Source: Clavaria fumosa (taxonomy: Eukaryota > Basidiomycota > Agaricomycetes > Agaricales > Clavariaceae). Taken from it: a DNA stretch of 64,000 nt. Positions 10,998 to 22,224 of this stretch are shown in pieces; the first letter of the stretch is position 1; the number at the start of each line of letters is the position of its first letter. Both the position numbers and the translations under genes were made by a program. The stretch spans positions 1,488,001 to 1,552,000 of the forward strand of contig OX637794.1 in assembly GCA_951802425.1 (NCBI GenBank). The letters run 5' to 3'. The notes below the pieces were generated by a model. The model was not told the origin of the DNA. It worked only from the letters and a program-made list of their open reading frames with translations, and did no database searches.

Positions 10998-13900
10998 TCA
11001 AACGAAGAACATCTTGTGCCACACGCGGAACGGCCCCAGGCCGCGGCCGCGGCCCTCGCGATCGCCGAACCCGTCGCGCCACTTCTGCAAGTCGAACTTA
11101 GGCTTGCCGCCCGCGCTGCTACCCCCTCCCGCGCCGCGCCCGCTCGACGTGGTGTCCTCCTCGAAGCGCAGCTCCGGGTCGAAGTAGAACTCGGCGCGCG
11201 CGCAGACAATCTGTTTGCAGTGTCCCGTTCATTCATTTTGTTGGGGAAATAGGGGGAAAGGAAAGGGTCAATACGGGATGGGGAGACGGGAGGGGTTGAC
11301 ACGCACATCCGCATCTGGATCGTCATCAGAAGTTAGGAGACAGGAAAGAAGGAAACGGGGTGTCAGAATCAGTAGTAACACGGGCTTGGGCAACTAAACG
11401 CACAATAGACCGGCGCAGGGATGCTCACACTGCGGTTAGCTTTAGCATACACATGGCACAGATTCCAAGCAAGTTCCTGGAGCCTGATGGCGCGAAGGGA
11501 AAAATTTGTCAGCGAATCGGCCGTGAGACGTGAGAGGAAATACATACTTGTCCGCATTGAAGTTGAAATTGTCATCTTTGAGGACAATGTAATGTGCTGG
11601 GCGACTTGCTGGACAGCCGCGCATAATGGCGGTGGATAAACAACACAGCAACAAAGTAAGGGGAAAGAAACCGTTGAGCATACACAAACCGCCATTGAAA
11701 ACAGTGTGTGATGGAGGACATACTTCCGAGGAGTCCTGCATGGGACTGGAGGTAGAAATCGGCGGTGATGGGGCTCGTGAGGCCGCGGTCGGCGACGAAC
11801 CCTGCCGGACAGTTACCTGACCGATCTGCCTCTCTAAGTAGGACAAAGTGAACAGATCAGCGCTGATCCGGTAGCGAGCGCTACCAGCCCAAAGAGGAGT
11901 ACTCACCGTTCGTTTGCAGGGAAGAAGCGGACATGATGACTGCAAATTGTGATGGCAGGCTCAGTTCAATTGTGCTGCCCGAATATGCAGGAGCCGAGCT
12001 GCCACACACCGTTTGCCGACCACGATGAATGTCACCACGGGCAACGGTGCAGAAGGGGGCATGCCCACACGCTTGCACACGCCGATGATTGCGTCTAGTA
12101 AGCGAGAACAAGGAGTCAAGCGAACAAAAAGATGGGGAAAAAAATGCATCCTTACCCTCGATCTGCTTGATTTCGACCTCGGCGACTTTCGAGTACTCAC
12201 CCTCGGAGACTCCATCCCGGAAAATAATGATGCGCTTTGGGAGTTGTTTGTTGTTCTTGACGCCGAATTGGAATAGCGCTTCCTGTAAATGGGAAGACTT
12301 AGCCACCAGCCTAGAAGAAGGTTGATGGGCTGGCCACTCACATGCATCATCCCGCCGAGGTCCTCGATGATCTCCTCATGAGGTGCTTGGACGCGCGCAT
12401 AGGCAGCATATTTGGTCGCCCACGGATCATGGCTCCACACAAGACTCGCCACAGATGGGCGGGTCATGCTTGTTGGGGGAGGGTGGCTGACATCGGCACC
12501 TGAACGAAGGCACGTAGTTAGGAAATGTCTTCGGAGGCACCAATAAAGACATGCCGCAGATCATGTATGGCGCCTGTGATAAGAACCTCATGGCGTCGCT
12601 CATCAAAATAGAATTGGTGCCACCTAGTTTTGCATTGATCCTGGAATAGAGGGTAGGCACGCATTCAACTGGAAGCGACATATACACACTTCATAGCAAC
12701 GTTGTTGGTGTACTGGTCGCTCTGCCGCTGCCTCCAGTCCGAGATCGCCTTCATGAGCTTACTTTCTTTCTGCAATAATATCAGGGCGAAGTCGTGGATC
12801 ATGACAGTGGAGAGGGACACGCACAAGGCATTGAGTCATCACACCTGTGAATACGTCCCCCCATTGCTTCACCTGTGCGCGAAGCTCCTTCGCGCGCTCC
12901 GGGAGGAGCACGACTACTAAAGAAACTTCTCCCGGTCTGAGGGAACGAAGAACCTAGGAGATGCCGGGTTCATAGCTCGAAATGGGTCGGAAAGTAAAGA
13001 AGGTAATACCGAGGTCGCATCCGTCGCACGTCTGTAGTTACTCTCCGGCAGCATTTGGATCTCTATGACACAATTAAAACCCTACAAACGGCGAGGTACA
13101 ACAATAGAGAAGACGCACTGATGCCTAAGCAAGAGACAGACATTGTAAGACCAAAGGAGAAAGATTGTGCAAAGTCTCACCAAGCCGGTTGCAGCTATGA
13201 ACCAGAACTCTCACGAACTCTTGCGCGTCCGGGTCACGGATCCTGGTCGAAAGATTCAGAACTGCCCATCGCTCGATGACGACGGGTTCTTGAAATTGAT
13301 TGCCAAGTGTTTGCCAAACACCGGATTTTGGCGTCTGTAAAGAGATATCAGGGTGACTTTACCAGATACTATAAAATAATCTACCACTCGGCTTTCTCTG
13401 GCGAAGAATATGTCCGGCGGGTTGAGGACACGACCGCTGATCCCGAGAGGTTGAGAAGCGATGGTCATCCCAGCGTCGGCCAGAAAGTCCGACTGTTGAT
13501 ATACCAACGCCTGTGAAATGTGCGCACATCAAGACCCTGTTCAGTGGAAGAAACAACCGACCTACGGGCGGCGCAACAAGCTGATGTCCTGACTTCGAGA
13601 TGACCCCGTTCTGAATGATGTTGAGCCGTTCACGTGGCTTCTTTGTCGCGAAGCTCCGAGCCTCGTCGACAAGTTTCTCAGGTAGTTTATGCTTGTAGAC
13701 TTGGCCGGGAGGGATATAGCAGAGTTCGGCCGGAATGACATTCGGCTTGTCCGGCGTGCCAAGTTGTACGCCAATGACATCCGGGAATTGAATCTTACGT
13801 CTATACGTCACTTCAAAGTATTGCTACTTGGTATTAGACAACGTCATGAGAAAAAAGAAGACAAACGCACTGCAACAGTCATCGGGGTGACGTGCCCGGC

Positions 13901-15131
13901 GGCGTCTGTCTTGTCGAATCGGTAATGTCCAGCCATGTCCACGAGATCGCGGATCTTTCTCCGTCGTTTCTTCTCTTGCGGAGCGGGGTCTGTGTCAACT
14001 GTGATGAAAAGATTCCTAAGGGAACGCTTGAGTTCGAGATAGGACGCATCGCGCTGGCGGAGGCGCAGCTGAGAGACATCCCGACCCCCGATGACCTGGA
14101 GACAGTGATCGAGAAGCTTTCCGCGGCCGTACCTGAGGGGCGAGATTCATGTACGCAGATCACAGATCCAGAAGGCAACGTACATTGCAGCTACGGACAC
14201 ATCGATATTGACCAACATCTTCCCAAGTGATGGCCGAACACTCCTGGATTGCAGTGGAATGATTAGAACGTTAACAACGGAATTCGGAGACACTTACTGG
14301 AAAAAACCGCGCCAGACCTCGATGCCGCCGGCCAAAACGATCTTGTCTGCATCGCTGAAGTACGACCGACCCTTGCGTGTGTGCAGCCTAGGGGCCAAAT
14401 GACATGTGGCAAGGACAAGGAGAAGGTGAATACGTACAACGAGGGTGCTTGCCGGATTAGCATCTGCAGGAGATTCGTTGCGACCTTCGTGACCGGCGAA
14501 TCTTCACGGTTGCTGATCAACCGATTCGCATCACTGGGCAAGAATACAGATGTCAATGTCAAGAAGACAAGTTATGCGCAGGACGATGACTCACGTCGGG
14601 TTGATTGTGCTGGCATATGTCAGGTTGATCCTATATACGCCCTTGGGCTTCCCTCCGGGTGCCGGAGGTCTGTCACTCATATTCACATCGAATGACGTGC
14701 CTTGGGTTCAGTCGAGTCAGAATTAGACATTGAGGGTGCACAGAGCAGGGGACGATCTCGCACCATCGATAAGTTTTGAAATATATATAATCATCTGACC
14801 ATCGAACATCGGCCTCGGAGTGAAGATATGAGCATGGGTGACTTGGAGGCGTTCAATGATCTCAGTCCTGCGACGGGCCGCCTTCACCTCGGGCTGAATA
14901 TCTGGGGTATGACATCAGCACTGTAACCTTAAATTGTTTGAGCTTAATGGAGCACATACCAACTGCAAGGAGATTAAACGCGAACGACAGAGATCATTTA
15001 GCTCGAAGACGCGTGATACACGCACCGTGATATTGATAGAAGGGTTTCACAGGGAGACGGGTCACCTCGAACGAGTTTGTCACGACGCGTAATGGCGCCC
15101 CTTTCTGGCCACCCCACTCGCTAGAATGCAT
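10998..15131 (-). CDS. Argonaute, 25 exons, predicted active slicer
   Basis: Small-RNA guided nuclease of the RNA-silencing pathway. Hand-built exons (higher to lower): 15026-15131, 14960-14962, 14764-14901, 14595-14700, 14438-14533, 14298-14387, 14184-14243, 13871-14132, 13566-13823, 13385-13510, 13181-13334, 13119-13124, 13010-13062, 12825-12953, 12690-12769, 12555-12640, 12342-12499, 12156-12282, 12010-12094, 11907-11939, 11724-11833, 11548-11608, 11404-11483, 11307-11314, 10998-11210. They sum to 2628 nt, 875 residues, a normal length. N domain (RVVTNSFEVTRLPVKPFYQY), PAZ about 255-380 (YFEVTYRRKIQFPDV, ELCYIPPGQ), Piwi about 490-870 (GADVSHPPP, RDGVSEGEY, HHVRFFPANER, SIPAPVYYAD), C-terminus MFFV. 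Active-site residues fit DEDD, with Asp in YYAD as in several fungal Argonautes. Three exons are 3, 6 and 8 nt. The intron before GADVSH is GC-AG. The ATG start is plausible, but an upstream Gly/Arg-rich exon cannot be excluded. Confidence 0.93.
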
Positions 15132-15709
15132 GGTACAAGAGCAGAGTATGAGAGAGTAGTTGATGGTAGTGGTGTTGCAAGGAGCCCCATCTCAACCAGC
15201 CAGCTCGTCGATGGTTATCTAGCCCTCCCAGCGGAGGTCACGCTCTGGTTGAATTCGAAGCACGGCCAGACCTCCTTGATGGATTCGACTGAATGAGCTT
15301 GTTGGACCCCACTGTGGGTAGATCTGATAACAGGGTTGGCGTCGCCACTGAAATGAACCACAAAGGAGAGAAAGGAAAAGCTTTGCGATCGCGACACGCT
15401 CAGCGGATTCGCGTGTGAACCCCACTATGACCCACGGCCAGGCGATGTCCGATTGATTTCATTCCACTTGACATCGGATACCCGTGTTCGTGCCTCTCCC
15501 ACATGTCCGGCGGGGTTGAAACATAGAAAGAGATCAAATTCGACGACAAAGGGTCCAATCAAGGATGTAGCAATACTAGGGTCAAGTGTAATCTGTACGT
15601 GAGTAGAATAGAAACAACTCAACCGCGACCGCGACCGCATAAGACATCGTCGAACTCTCGACCGCCCCCCCAAGTGAACGGACAAAGACCCTATAACGAT
15701 GCGCGTCCT
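15132..15709. other. Intergenic between Argonaute and YPT1
   Basis: 578 bp holding the Argonaute 5' region and the YPT1 3' region. Open frames here are short and I could not attach them to Argonaute by splicing. Confidence 0.5.
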
Positions 15710-16837
15710 CTAGCAGCAACCTCCGCTCTGCTGTTGCTGCACGTTCTGTCCAGGTGTGATGGTAGATGACTTGGCGCCGCCAGAGGGAGTCGAAGTGGAT
15801 CCCATTCTAAGGTTAAGGAAGAGGTGAGATCGTATGACATAGCAACGAAACAAAGCGTAATCGTGGCCAAGCAAAACTACCAAAATAAGAAAGCGGGCAC
15901 GTACCGGTCTTTGATCTGTTTCGCCATGGTGAGAAATGCTTGCTCAACATTCGTAGCATTCTTCGCGGATGTCTCGAGGAATGGAATAGACAACTGATCG
16001 GCGAATTCCTAAGGAGAGACAGACCGTAGCATTCAAACTTCAATGACGAGGCAAAAGAAAAACAACCTTGGCGACGCTGTACTCCACAACCTTCTTGCTC
16101 GTCAAATCTGACTTGTTCCCAACAAGCAGTTTATTGACGCCTTCTGACGCATAGCGATCAATTTCTTGCAACCATTGCTTCACGTTCGTGAACGTATCTA
16201 TCACAAAGCCGGCGTCAGATCATGGACATACGTCGGAGGCTGCATTCAATTACCATTGTCGGTGACGTCGTAAACAACAATGATTCCATGGGCGCCTCTG
16301 TAGTATGAGGAGGTGATGGTACGGAATCGCTCTTGCCCTGGAAGTAACTGGTAAGAAACACCAAACCCAGATGCGCAGCACAGGGTGGTCACCTGCTGTA
16401 TCCCACTGATGAAAAGGTCGAGTCAGAATAAGATCGACATGACGCGCAAGGGGAAGCGGAAGCGAGCATCCATCAGAGTAACTAGGTATGAGGAAAGAGG
16501 CAGCAACCCTTGCCAATACCGGCAGTCCAACGACAGAGTGCACGTGGCAAGCAGACGTCCGGAAGAATAGAGAAACTCACAATCTGGAGCTTAACGGTCT
16601 TTCCTTCTAGTTCAATAGTACGTATCTTGAAGTCTACACCGATAGTGCTGATATAGCTCTCGGTGTAGGTGTCGTCTGCGAAACGGAGTAGTAGACAGGA
16701 CTGTGGGCCCGAAGCACAAGAAAAGTCATAAGCCGACGGTAGAGACGGACATTATGATGAAAAAAACGAGCCTTGCCGACGCCAGAATCACCGATGAGAA
16801 GAAGCTTGAAGAGATAGTCGTACTCGCTAGTATGCAT
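15710..16837 (-). CDS. YPT1: Rab1/Ypt1-type small GTPase
   Basis: Rab GTPase of ER-to-Golgi traffic. Seven exons (16772-16837, 16581-16700, 16393-16405, 16254-16337, 16067-16197, 15905-16008, 15710-15806) sum to 615 nt, 204 residues, the family length. G1 loop GDSGVGKS is split after its Lys codon by an intron; G2 effector region [12 protein letters not shown]3 [26 protein letters not shown]4 NKSD (Ser where most Ypt1 have Cys); G5 ETSAKNA; C-terminus GGCC for double geranylgeranylation. The first intron begins GCTCGT and ends CACAG, so it is GC-AG. Exon 3 is only 13 nt (TGG GAT ACA GCA G). Transcribed away from the aspartic protease, over a 462 bp gap. Confidence 0.95.
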
Positions 16838-17299
16838 GACGGTTGTATGGTTATAGGCGTTGGAGCTGAAGTAGTGCCGAGAGGAGTTGGTCAATAGAAG
16901 ATGAGCACTCAAGAAAGTTCCGTACTACTGACCTGGAAGCGAAGAGCGACGACAAAGACGGTTTCGACGAGAGGTAGGAGACGAGTCAAAATAAACAAGG
17001 ACAACGCGCAGTGCAGTGTGAGCGAGGCAACAGAGCGTGACAAGTGACAAATACCATCACTGTAACTGCAGTCGGAGTCGGACTTGGTCAAGTGGGGCTG
17101 GGTGAGTTGCCACAATGTACAAATAAATCAAAACTTTCTCACAGTCTTGTCAGAACGTCACGGGATCACGCGTTCGCGACTCTACAGCTGGTCCCATCTA
17201 CAATCAAGCTAGCGTGGTCAAGGACATGTCAGCCTCTGCACCATCCCGACGGCTTCGACGGCCACTCTGTGTGCGACGAGATCCAAACCGGATACTGAG
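16838..17299. promoter_or_regulatory. Divergent upstream region of YPT1 and the aspartic protease
   Basis: 462 bp between two divergently read starts. No specific sites were recognised. A missing first exon of the protease could lie here. Confidence 0.4.
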
Positions 17300-19281
17300 A
17301 TGACTTCAGCCGACGCGGGCCCATCCTCAGCGCTTCAGGTCGTCGCAAATGGACCTCAACTCGGCGCACTAGGTCATCTGAGCCACAAATTCGCCCTCAC
17401 TCGAGTAGCTCGACGCCGTGCGAGGAACCGGGACGGGCGAACGACGTCTTATCCCTGGGGTTTGCGTGTACTCAGTACCGACACGCCCGTTGTCAATGAC
17501 CTGGAGTTGTAAGTGCCCTCGAGTCAAATGTAGCCTTCATTTCTGAACACGTTCTCCGACAGTGCATATTTGGTCAATATCAGGTTCGAGCGCTCTTTTC
17601 TGTCTCGAGTCTTCGGTTCTGAGATTAGTGAAAGCGTCGGAGGTCAGGATCTGCCCGTTCTTCTGGATACTGGCTCTTCAGATCTCGTGAGCGCCTTTTT
17701 GTAATACCCCGCGCCTCTTCTCATCGTCTGTGAAAATTCAGTGGGTCGTCTCCACGTCTTGCGTTTCCTATGATTGCCAATATGTGCCAAAATTCAATCC
17801 GGTGAATTCCTCCACACTCTCATCTGTCAACCCAGCCTTGAAGTTCAAGCTCTCGTACCTGATGGGTGCTGTGGAAGGGTCAGTCGCCGTCGAAACAGTT
17901 GCTTTTGGTCCATACCAAATATCCAACCAGGTCTTGGGTAAGTCTCAGGTAGTAGATTTCCATAAGACGTTGAACACGGACGGTTTCTCCAGCACTTGCA
18001 GAGACAAGCACCGCTCTCCATCTCGAAGACGTGGGCAACTCTGGTATCCTAGGCTTGGGGCCTCCAGGCAGCGCGGTCATCCCCGACACAGTAGGGACGT
18101 CCATGCTCACGAACCTCCTCGCGCCCTTCCACACGGAAGCAGGGGCGCGCGGCCCCTTTTTCGCGTTCAAGCTCGCCCGCAGCCAGCCCTGCGCGTCACA
18201 GCAGCCCTCCGCGTGCGTCTCGTCGTTCACCCTCGGCGCGCTCGACCCAGACATCGTCGGCCCCGCAGGCACAGATGGCCGCAGCTTCCTCTACACCAAC
18301 GTCTCGAGCGCGGGGACGCGCCGCGGCGCCGGGTTCGACTTCTGGAAGCTGCCCCTGCACGCGGTCACGATCAACTCGGTGCCGCTCGCCCCGCTGTCTC
18401 CCTCGCGCGTGCGCGGGGCGCCCCCATCCTCCTCGTCGTCGTCCGGCGGTGGTGGTGTGCCACTCGCGGTGCTCGACACGGGCACGACGCTCATCCTCGG
18501 GCCGAGCGCGGACGTGCGCGCGTTCTGGGCGCGCGTCGGCAGCGCGCGGTGGGACGCGGCGCGTGCCGCGTGGCTCGTGCGCTGCGAGCGCGGCGTCGCG
18601 GTCAGCTTTGTGCTGGGCGACGCCGACCACGATGGGGGCCAGCGGCGCGAGTATGCGCTGCACCCCGCGGACATCAGCTGGAACGAGGGCGGTGGCCGAA
18701 ATGGCGGTGGTGGAAAGGGCGACGACGGATGGTGCATGGGCGGGCTGCAGCCGCATGATGGGGTATGTCAAATTTCCCATATCCCCCTTCATAATCAACT
18801 AAAAAGACGGTTGAAAGGTCAACTCGGGCGACTGGCTGCTCGGGGACGTCTTCCTTCGAGTCCGTCCTCTCCCCCCCGTCATCCTCCGTCCAAAATTTTA
18901 CCTAACCGCCCCTATCACATCCAGAACGTCTACGTCACACACCACCTCTCGACCGCCTCTTCCCCCCCGCTTATCGGTCTGCTAAACATGACCGATCCCA
19001 CCATCGCGATGGCCGAGTTCCGCGCCGAGCGTGGACCCGAGTCGAACGTGACAGCAGCAGTGGGCACGCTGGACTCGGCGTCGCAGACGGGGCTTGACGC
19101 CGGCAGTAGCGGTGGCGGGCACACGCGCACCCCGTGGTTCGTGTTCGCCCTGCTTTCCGTAGGCGGGTTCATCGCGGGCGGAGTCGTCGTGGCTGTCGCC
19201 ATGCTCTCGCGACGCAAGAGGTCCACCCACGTGCGCTTGCGGTCGACGGAGGGGAAAGGAAGATCTGAATGCTATTCTTAA
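17300..19281 (+). CDS. Pepsin-family (A1) aspartic protease with C-terminal membrane anchor
   Basis: Secretory aspartic endopeptidase of the yapsin/pepsin type. Exons 17300-17508, 17563-17583, 17629-17686, 17742-17937, 17993-18762, 18818-18859, 18925-19281 sum to 1653 nt, 550 residues. Both catalytic motifs are present: LLDTGSSDLWVV and AVLDTGTTLILGP. Also seen: NSGILGLG, DWLLGDVFLRNVYV near the end of the catalytic domain, then a Ser/Gly linker, a hydrophobic segment (FVFALLSVGGFIAGGVVVAV) and a short basic tail, which suggests type I membrane anchoring. An Arg-rich stretch (RVARRRARNRDGR) before the catalytic part fits a propeptide processing site. Odd: the ATG at 17300 is not followed by a signal peptide, so the true start may be an upstream exon. 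Converges with the zinc-ribbon gene, 170 bp apart. Confidence 0.88.
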
Positions 19282-19451
19282 ACTTGTTATATATCAGGCT
19301 TTCTACTGTAATTCGGACACGACGTATCCAATATCATGTTACACAGTCGAATTGATCAAACGGGACTCAAACAGATGCAAGGAAGAAGAAAGAAAAAAAA
19401 AGGCCGTTCTCCTGCCAGGACACACGAAGGCATAACTTCATGATATCGCTC

Positions 19452-20266
19452 CTACTTCTGGGCCGGCGGCGTGTAAGACGGCTGATATGCTGGGTGTGGG
19501 GGCGGCTCCGGGTGGGCATACTGAGCAGGGGGACCCCATTGCTGGGCGCCGCCATGAGGGGGTTGTTGCATGCCAGCAACCGGGGGCTCCCAAGGTGGTT
19601 GTCTGGAGACGGCAGGCCCAAGATAAGAGGTCGAAGAGGAAGAACTCGTCAGCTGGGGAAGGGGAACTAGAACGGGAATACGGGCGGAGGTAGACTTACC
19701 CAGGGCCTGCAGGGGCGCCGATCGGCATGGACCACTGGCAGATTCCACACATCCAAATGTGCTTCTTCTGCAGCGGGACGAGGGGTACGAAGCTAGAAAT
19801 GGCAGCACGATAAAAAGCATAGCAAACGCCAGCATTCAGGGCAACGGGGCGACACGACAATGTTAGAGCACATACCAGATATCGAGCCATCTTCTGGAGG
19901 AACCCGAGTAGACGTTGGCTGGATTTAAGGGAGGGGGCGGTAAGAGATAAGTGTCCATTCGTTTCGGTGAAAAGGAACCCCGTTGTTAGGGAGAACGTAC
20001 GGTTGTGGCACCTAGGACAGACCCTAGGAGGGTTCTGCGCGCCGTCGTACTTGACCCTGTTCGAGCAGCCAACTATCCACCGCAGTAGTCGACAAAAAGA
20101 AAGAGCAGAACAAAAAAATGGGTTGCAAAGTCAGACGCCCCTCGTGCAGCTAGCAGGGGAGACAACCGACGCACAGACTATGGGGATACAAACTGGGAAA
20201 GGGGAGTCAAGACATCGAAGGGATAGCAAAAGGCGGTATAGGCCACTCACAGAGTAGGTCGAGCAT
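19452..20266 (-). CDS. Zinc-ribbon protein (zinc_ribbon_15-like), intact copy
   Basis: Small protein of a fungal family with two CxxC pairs. Exons 20251-20266, 20001-20072, 19876-19918, 19700-19792, 19452-19644 sum to 417 nt, 138 residues. It begins MLDLLFGCSNRVKYDG, then VCPRCHN, a linker ending WLDI, FVPLVPLQKKHIWMCGICQW, and a Gly/Pro/Gln-rich tail ending in PSYTPPAQK. The Cys pairs CPRC and CGIC form the ribbon (first Cys in FGC). Function of the family is not established to my knowledge. A disabled second copy lies at about 26930-27525, and both copies are followed on the right by copies of the same Zn2Cys6 gene, so this is one half of a tandem duplication. Confidence 0.8.
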
Positions 20267-20479
20267 GGTGAGAGTGAGTAGAGAGAGCAAGACGAATAAA
20301 GGAGCGACTCGGAGGCTGCGCAAAGTCGGTTCCCATTTAAGTCGACGGATCAGCGTTCGGCATGTTCGGCATTATTACGTCATTGTCGGACACAAACACA
20401 GATCTGAGGGTAAGGTATTTCTACTTAACAAGATGGATATGAGAGATGGGCAGAAGAGGAGAGGACTGTGCCCGATTAT

Positions 20480-21345
20480 CACCACCCTGGTAACGCGAAA
20501 ACGCTCCCTCATCCTGCCCCGCCGGCTCGCCACCAGACAACGCAAAGGGTCCAGATATCCGTATTCGAACTTGCATCGCCGCTGTTGTTCCAGACGCGGA
20601 GGACAACGGCGAGGGGCGCTGTTTCTGTTCGGTGTAGTGCGTGTGGTGATGGCAGTGTTGCTAGCGCTAGTGCTGGCTATGGTGTCCGTGGTAGTGGTGA
20701 TGGGGATGGTGATGCAGAAGCGTATCATGCCATTTCGTCGCCCGTCCCTATCGCACTCGCCGTCATGCAGTACGTAAAGGTCCGCAGCGGGCACCCCAGT
20801 CTCCGCCGCTGCAGTAGAAACAGCAAGCAACCGCGACAGAAGTGGCATACACAGGCGAATCGGGCGCCGTCGCACCAGGGGTGTGTACACCGCCCATTGT
20901 GCCACCAGATGTTGGTGCTACTGCGGCTTTGTTGCTGGTGCTGGCGGGTAGTCATGCCCGCCGCCCCCACTCTCCAGATGCGCGTGGGCCGACGACATTC
21001 GCACGCCCACCATTGCATAGTCCACATCAGACGGGGCAGCGGCGGCGGGAGCAGCGCCGCACAATGCCCCGCCCGGCCTGCGCCCTCCGCGGCGAACATC
21101 CGCGACGTCTTGCCGCCGTGGTGATGGAGGTGCCCGCCATAGCCCTACTGATGCTGTTGCTGATGGCGGTGAGGCCCGGTGGCGTGCGCATCCTCAAGCG
21201 TCGCCGGCCTGTTCCCTCCCGCACCCGCACCACTACCCGCCGTTCTCCCGGGAATGTCAGGGCAAGAGAAGGGAAGGAGTCGACTTTTTGGAGACGACGG
21301 CCGCGGCGGAGTAGCTTGACAGCTTTGACGTCTACAAATTCATCA
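20480..21345 (-). pseudogene. Disabled copy of the Zn2Cys6 factor, 3' part with internal deletion
   Basis: Collinear similarity to 28300-29315, the C-terminal exon of the intact factor at 28298-32734. Shared landmarks are the GGTGTAGTGCGTGTGGTGATGG run, the CTATGGTGTCCGTGG block, the ACGTAAA-GTCCGC block and CCTCCGCGGCGAACATCCGCG. At about 21215 it jumps to sequence like 32345-32445 (exon 3), so roughly 3 kb of the middle is missing. Frames are broken throughout. The remaining 5' part is displaced to about 26690-26930 by an insertion. Confidence 0.75.
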
Positions 21346-22224
21346 CTGTGGGGGGATGGAGTCGCACTGGTGGCCCCTGCGCTCGCCCTGCTATTGCACA
21401 GGGATACCACGCGGTCGTACCTGGAGACCAGCTCTGGGCTCGGGTCAAAGACGCGACCGCGCCGTGCGGCGCTACACTTTGAGGGAACTTTGTGCGTCTG
21501 GTGATGAAGCGGCGCGACGTGCGCCGCGGGGCGAAGGAGGAGGCCCTAAATTTAAGGGGCAGCTTGGGTGCTGAAAGGGGCAAGGGGGGGAGAAGGGTTA
21601 GGAGGAGAGTTTGCGGATTTGTCGGAGGAAGCAGGCAAGTCGAATTAGGATCCTCTTAGGATGGGTAGGAGATTCGAGAAGGCGACCAAGTTTGTCAACG
21701 AAGGAACGCAAGCAGCAAAAGCGTAGGCATCTATCGTTCAATGGCGTTGCCCATCGTGCATGTGGATGTAGGTTCTATGCGTTGATTTGCCACTTTCAGA
21801 GAATAAATAAAATAAGGCTTTCCATGAACAGTTACTTCCTTGCATCCTCTACGACAGATAAGCTCGAGCCTCTTCTTGCAATCCTAGCGGCGTTTCGTCT
21901 TCGTAGCATGGAGCCGTATCGTCAGTGTGAGAGCAATCCGTAGAGCAATTTGTAGAGCCGGTGCCTCAAGTCGAACACCTCGAAGAAAGCCGCTGCATCG
22001 CGGACAAACTTATCCATCGGAGTTGTGCCTTCACATTATCATAACTGTCGACGTGTAGCGAGTGGGGTTGCGGATGCCACCAAAGTCGCGGCTGGCGGTG
22101 GATGAATGAGATAGGACAGAAAATAATTTGAAAGTCGCAATCCATTACCACGCACGTGACATGCAGCACTGAGAACCGCGCAGCATTGACTGATTGGCAT
22201 CTCATCTTCACTGTTGGCCATAAC
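21346..22224. other. Left part of the insertion in the dead factor copy, upstream of the NLR gene
   Basis: No gene recognised. It changes from GC-rich (to about 21560) to more AT-rich sequence. It includes the presumed promoter of the NB-ARC/TPR gene. Confidence 0.45.

Noticed and set aside
11800..11820. A 15 nt intron in Argonaute (GTAACTGTCCGGCAG)
   Set aside because: Reading through gives DRSGNCPAGFVADRG, which fits the family, so no intron is needed.
12697..12720. Argonaute exon joined as IIAERK with a following stop
   Set aside because: Using the GTGCGT donor at 12824 instead joins TQCL to KESKLMKAISDW in frame and fits the family.
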